A stretch of DNA of 64,000 bases, taken from positions 22,126 through 86,125 of the forward strand of contig SWDT01000087.1 in assembly GCA_009193035.1 (NCBI GenBank), read 5' to 3'. The notes beneath the pieces are model-generated. The model had not been told where the DNA came from. It was given only the letters and a program-made list of their open reading frames with translations, and did not search any database. Shown in pieces: positions 60,283 through 64,000 of this stretch; position 1 is the stretch's first letter, and every line of letters begins with the position of its first letter. The translations under genes were made by a program, and so were the position numbers. The DNA is from Halicephalobus mephisto. Taxonomy: Eukaryota > Nematoda > Chromadorea > Rhabditida > Panagrolaimidae.

Positions 60283-60519
60283 TTTTTTGGTTTTTTAAAT
60301 TTCACAAATTTAATCGATTTTTAAAATCCAATTTTAAAAATATTTTTTAGGATTTTTTACGCAATTAAATTTTAATTTTTTTAAACGAAAAAAGCAGCTC
60401 GTTTTCGGAAGTTTTCATGGGGTTACGGTTTTTCGTTTTAATTCCAGAAAACCACATAAAATTTTGCATTTTTACAATCTTCGGTGATTTCGAAATTTTC
60501 GGAAAATTGTGTACAGTCT

Positions 60520-61310
60520 GATATCGAATTTTTTGGTCTTAATTGGAAAGTTAAAAAAATTCGTGCTGAGACAATTTTTTCCGAATTTTTACGTTTTTAT
60601 GAAAATTAAAAATATTCGTTTAGTTTTTTGACTTTTTAGAATCATATAAGAATTAAATTTTGCATTTTTACAATCTTCGGTGATTTCAAAATTTTCGGAA
60701 AATTGTGTACAGTCTGATATCGAATTTTTCGGTCTTAATTGGAAAGTTAAAAAAATTCATGCTGAGACAATTTTGTGAAATTTTTAAACGAATCTTTTTA
60801 ATTTTCATAAAAATATAGTTTTTTAACTTTTTAGAATCACCTAAAAATTGAATTTCGCATTTTTCGGTCTTAACTGGAAAGTTAAAAAATTCATGCTGAG
60901 ACAATTTTTTCCGAATTTTTACGTTTTTATGAAAATTAAAAATATTCGTTTAGTTTTTTGACTTTTTAGAATCATAAAAATTGAATTTCGTATTTTTCGG
61001 TCTTAACTGGAAAGTCCCAAAAATTCATGCTGAGACAATTTTGTGAAATTTCTAAACGAATGTTTTTAATTTTTATAAAAATATATTTTTTTAACTTTTT
61101 AGAATCATAAAAATTGAATTTCGTATTTTTCGGTCTTAACTGGAAAGTTTAAAAAATTCATGCTGAGACAATTTTTTGCGAATTTTTGAACGAATATCTT
61201 TAATTTTTATAAAAATATATTTTTTTGACTTTTTAGAATCATAAAAATTGAATTTCGCATTTTTCGGTCTTAATTGGAAAGTCCCAAAAATTCGTGTCAA
61301 GACTATTTTT
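60520..61310. repeat. ~130-bp tandem repeat of the GGTCTTAACTGGAAAGT family
   Basis: Six units with TTTTTCGGTCTTAACTGGAA, AAATTCATGCTGAGACAATT and TTTTGACTTTTTAGAATCAT. It is the same superfamily as 17960-18600, 38020-39300 and 53550-54030. Confidence 0.9.
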
Positions 61311-61324
61311 AGGAATTTCGTCAG

Positions 61325-61491
61325 ATGGTTTTATTTTTTGTAATAGCATGGATCCTAGATTTGCATTTGGGAATTTTTTCATCCGTGAGATTAGGACGAT
61401 TCCATTTGCCTCCCCTCAGGGGGTAGTTAGGGATTCCAAAGGATCAATGAGTTTCCACCGAAAATCCATCAGGATTTATTTCTTCATTTAA
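61325..61491 (+). CDS. possible tiny secreted peptide gene
   Basis: Exons 61325-61384 and 61420-61491 would join across a 35-base GT-AG intron (donor GTGAGA, acceptor CCCCTCAG) to give 43 residues: a hydrophobic leader (MVLFFVIAWILDLHLGIFSS) and a basic mature part (GVVRDSKGSMSFHRKSIR). An acceptor (CTATTTTTAG) ends 13 bases before the ATG, the same spacing as in the peroxidasin gene. Without splicing the first frame stops soon after. The model is short, and the intron is near the lower size limit, so chance is a real possibility. Confidence 0.25.
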
Positions 61492-61499
61492 TTTCGCTC

Positions 61500-62590
61500 C
61501 GAGACAATCATCGTTTTTTAATTTTTATGGTGTCTGGAACACTTTGCCAAAAACGCGGGAAATTTTTTGTTTAAATTTTTTTGTACTTTTTATTACATAA
61601 CCAGTTATTATTTAAGATTAATGATCTAAAAGAAGTTGGGGATTTGGTCTAACTCAATCTGGATAATCCCGAAAGCGGGACATTCGACGTCAAAAATGGA
61701 TTTTGTTTCGGACCATTCCGAGGATTCAAAAACGAGTTTCGAAAAATTTTATTTTTTCCATATTAACGTTATCCCGAAGTTGATTTCGTCATCATTGGAT
61801 CATTCATTATCTGATAACATCGGATTTTCTGGAAACAAGATTAAGATCCCGTAGAAAGTTCCAGACTCCGCGGAAGCTTTTGGAATTTTTCTGAATTCAA
61901 TGTGGACTTTTGGACTTTTCTGAATCCTCTACAAAGTTCTAGAAAACAGTTGGAAATCCTGGAATCTGTCGAAAATTTATAGGAAATTCTAGAATCTAGT
62001 AAATTCCAGGATTTTCAGAATCTTAGAAAAATTTCCAAAGATTTCTAGAATCTTGAAGAAAAATCTGAAGTTTCGGAATTTTCAGATATCTCAATGTACT
62101 TTTTGAAACTTTATTTTTCAAGGATCTTCGAAATTTAAGAATTTTATTGAAAATTTTTAAATTTTCAGATATATTAATGTATTTTTTGAAACTTTATTTT
62201 TGTAAAATTTCTAAAGTTTAAGAATTTTATTTAAACTTTTAATTTTTCAAACATCTTAATGTACTTTTTGAAACTTTTCATTTTTCTAGAATTTCCAAAA
62301 TTTAAGAATTTTATCGAAAATTTTTAAATTTTTAAACATCTTAATGTACTTTTTAAAACTTTTCACTTTTCTAGAATCTTCGAAATTTTCACGAAGCCAC
62401 CTGTAATTTTCGAAGATGTTAATCAATGTTCTAAAAACTTCAAGAATCCCAAAATAACTTCTGAAACCTACTAGAATCGACTAAACTTTAAAAATTTAAT
62501 ATTCCACAAATTTTTTAAATTTTCCAAAAATTCGCGTCGAGATTGTTTTCCAAAATTATATTTTTTAATTTTTATTACAGTATAATTTCC
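61500..62590. other. mixed spacer
   Basis: 61640-61860 is less AT-rich and open for about 70 codons on the plus strand (KMDFVSDHSEDSKTSFEKF) but lacks a convincing start or family. 62090-62400 has three to four units of about 100 bp with CATCTTAATGTACTTTTTGA. No gene is called. Confidence 0.4.
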
Positions 62591-62647
62591 AGGACTTCTG
62601 AAGGTTGACAAGTCTGGAATCTGATCTGAAGGGAAATCTGGTCCTTC

Positions 62648-63360
62648 ATGGATTTCAACGGCCCCGGCTCGGCCCGGAAAGCCGTATTGTTCTTAATTTT
62701 TTCAATTTTTATAATTTCTGCCAGATCTGTGAGTATTATTAATTTTTAAAATTTAAAATTTTTTAAAATTTAAAATTTCGTAATTTTCAAATTTTTAAAA
62801 TTTGAAATTTTTTTAATTTAAAATTTCGTAATTTTTAAATTTTCAAATTTTTAAAATTTTTTAGTTTTTGAGATTTTAAGATTTTATATATTTTTATATT
62901 TCAGTATTTTTAAAATTTTTTAATTTCTTAATTTTTTTAATTTTAAATTTTTATATTTCAGTATTTTTAAAATTTTAAAATTTTAAAATTTCTTAATTTT
63001 TTTAATTTTAAATTTTTATATTTCAGTATTTTTTAAATTTTAAAATCTTGAAATTTTTTAATTTCTTTATTTTTGTTTTTAAGTAATTATTTTCAGCAAC
63101 ATGAATCTCATGAAGACTCTAATGGAAAAAATCATCTTCGAGGAATCAGAAAACTTTCGATTCAGAGGCTGAATCAAGCCAGACCGATCCAGGTGACGTC
63201 CTATGGAGGAAGAAGGTTCTTCTCAAACACTGCCCCGGCTAAGGATTCTGGAGAAGATTTGGGACCTTCTCATTGGTCTCGTCGAAGAATACCTGCCAGG
63301 AGGGCCCCTACAGCTGTTGTTCCAATTATGGACAGTCAAGAAGAAATTAAATTCGAAAGA
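62648..63360 (+). CDS. secreted protein, 5' part of gene (runs off window)
   Basis: Exon 1 (62648-62728) encodes MDFNGPGSARKAVLFLIFSI followed by FIISARS, a signal peptide or anchor with an 11-residue head. Exon 2 (63097-63360) follows in phase 0 and adds 88 residues that are basic and unordered-looking (NHLRGIRKLSIQRLNQARP, HWSRRRIPARRAPTAVV), ending at a GTGAGT donor. TTTCCAG ending at 62592 is a likely trans-splice or UTR acceptor. Further exons must lie beyond 64000. The arginine pairs could be processing sites, but no amidated peptide motif is seen. The family is not recognised. The start is chosen because it is the first ATG after the acceptor and gives a good leader. Confidence 0.6.
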
Positions 63361-63474
63361 GTGAGTTTTTTAAAAATTATTCAAAATTACCGTGAAAAAG
63401 AATCCGAATCTCATCACAAAAGTCGCTAATTATCATAATTCATCCGTATCAAGGTCTATAAAGTATTCGACAAA

Positions 63475-63780
63475 GTAGAATCTGCACTTTGCTCGCAGCA
63501 TTTTGGCAGATAAGTTGACGTCAAAATTAAAATTAAATCTGCACTTTGCTCGCAGCATTTTGGCAGATAAGTGGACTTCAAAATTAAAATTAAATCTGCA
63601 CTTTGCTCGCAATATCCCGGCAGATATGTCAACATCAACATCAAAAGTGCATTTTGCTCGCAATATCCCGGCAGATAAGTTGACGTCAAAATTAAAATTA
63701 AATCTGCACTTTGCTTGCAATATTTCGGCAGATAGATCAACATCAAAATTTTAGTTTCCTCGCAGTATTCTGGCAGATCA
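63475..63780. repeat. ~60-bp tandem repeat in the last intron
   Basis: Five units of AAATCTGCACTTTGCTCGCA followed by GCATTTTGGCAGATAAGTTG. Divisibility by three keeps several 80-96-codon frames open, which are artefacts. 63780-64000 has no further feature. Confidence 0.85.
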
Positions 63781-64000
63781 ACCTACTTAATTTTTATACG
63801 AAACTTTGATTTTTATGTCGACTATTTTATAGACCTCGGCACTGTTCATTTTCAAAAGTGAAAGTTTGCGCAGAAGGATAATCCATAAAAAGAATGAAGT
63901 TAATTCCCGTTGCGAAAGTTTATAAAATTCTGAAAGGGTCATTAATTCTTAGATGCGGATAGAATTTTGAATGAAAACCTAAAAGAAAGTAAAACTAATT

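Overview
The window is AT-rich nematode DNA. Nematode-type genes are an flp-6-like FMRFamide precursor with seven KSAYMRFG peptides, an innexin, a peroxidasin with two Ig domains and a nematode-specific DUF273 membrane protein. Introns use TTTTCAG-type acceptors, and several start codons sit just behind an orphan acceptor, which suits spliced-leader trans-splicing. Gene similarities and dispersed words such as CGTGTCGAGACC point to a Caenorhabditis-like rhabditid; I cannot name the species. From memory, inx-10, pxn-1 and flp-6 all lie on C. elegans chromosome V, so the window may come from the matching chromosome. Only eukaryotic features are present: no operons of bacterial type, no CRISPR array, no phage.

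Layout. 0-0.9 kb: last exon of a RING-finger gene (+). 1.8-6.6 kb: four-exon gene for a secreted serine-rich protein with a 132-bp coding repeat (+). 7.5-14.7 kb: innexin gene (-) with two alternative N-terminal coding regions and a probable 5' UTR exon near 16.8-17.0 kb. 17-21 kb: minisatellite-dominated spacer. 21.3-24.2 kb: small secreted protein with a C-terminal LDL-receptor class A module (+). 26.9-33.5 kb: seven-exon peroxidasin gene (+), with a foldback element in one intron. 34.7-34.8 kb: tRNA-like sequence (-). 35.1-36.1 kb: flp-6-like gene (-) with a recently duplicated exon. 36.2-46.6 kb: gene-poor block of inverted repeats, polypurine tracts and small DNA-transposon remnants. 46.8-48.3 kb: coiled-coil protein (-). 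48.8-50.8 kb: DUF273 gene (-) with an apparent one-base frameshift. 51-54.7 kb: repeats. 54.7-56.8 kb: candidate two-exon gene (-). 57-62.6 kb: repeats plus a few coding-like islands, one perhaps a tiny secreted peptide. 62.6-64 kb: start of another secreted-protein gene (+) running off the window.

Exon models were built by hand from splice sites and reading phase. The total lengths of the serine-rich, innexin, LDLa, peroxidasin, flp-6-like and coiled-coil models are all multiples of three, which supports them. The genes form no single pathway. Peroxidasin and the secreted proteins act outside the cell, the innexin and DUF273 proteins in membranes, and flp-6 in neurons.

I found no clearly new system. 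The most notable signals are the alternative innexin N-termini, the modular exon duplication in flp-6, a coding repeat that encodes the same kind of peptide on both strands, tandem arrays whose every unit carries splice-site-like sequence, and several foldback or terminal-inverted-repeat elements.
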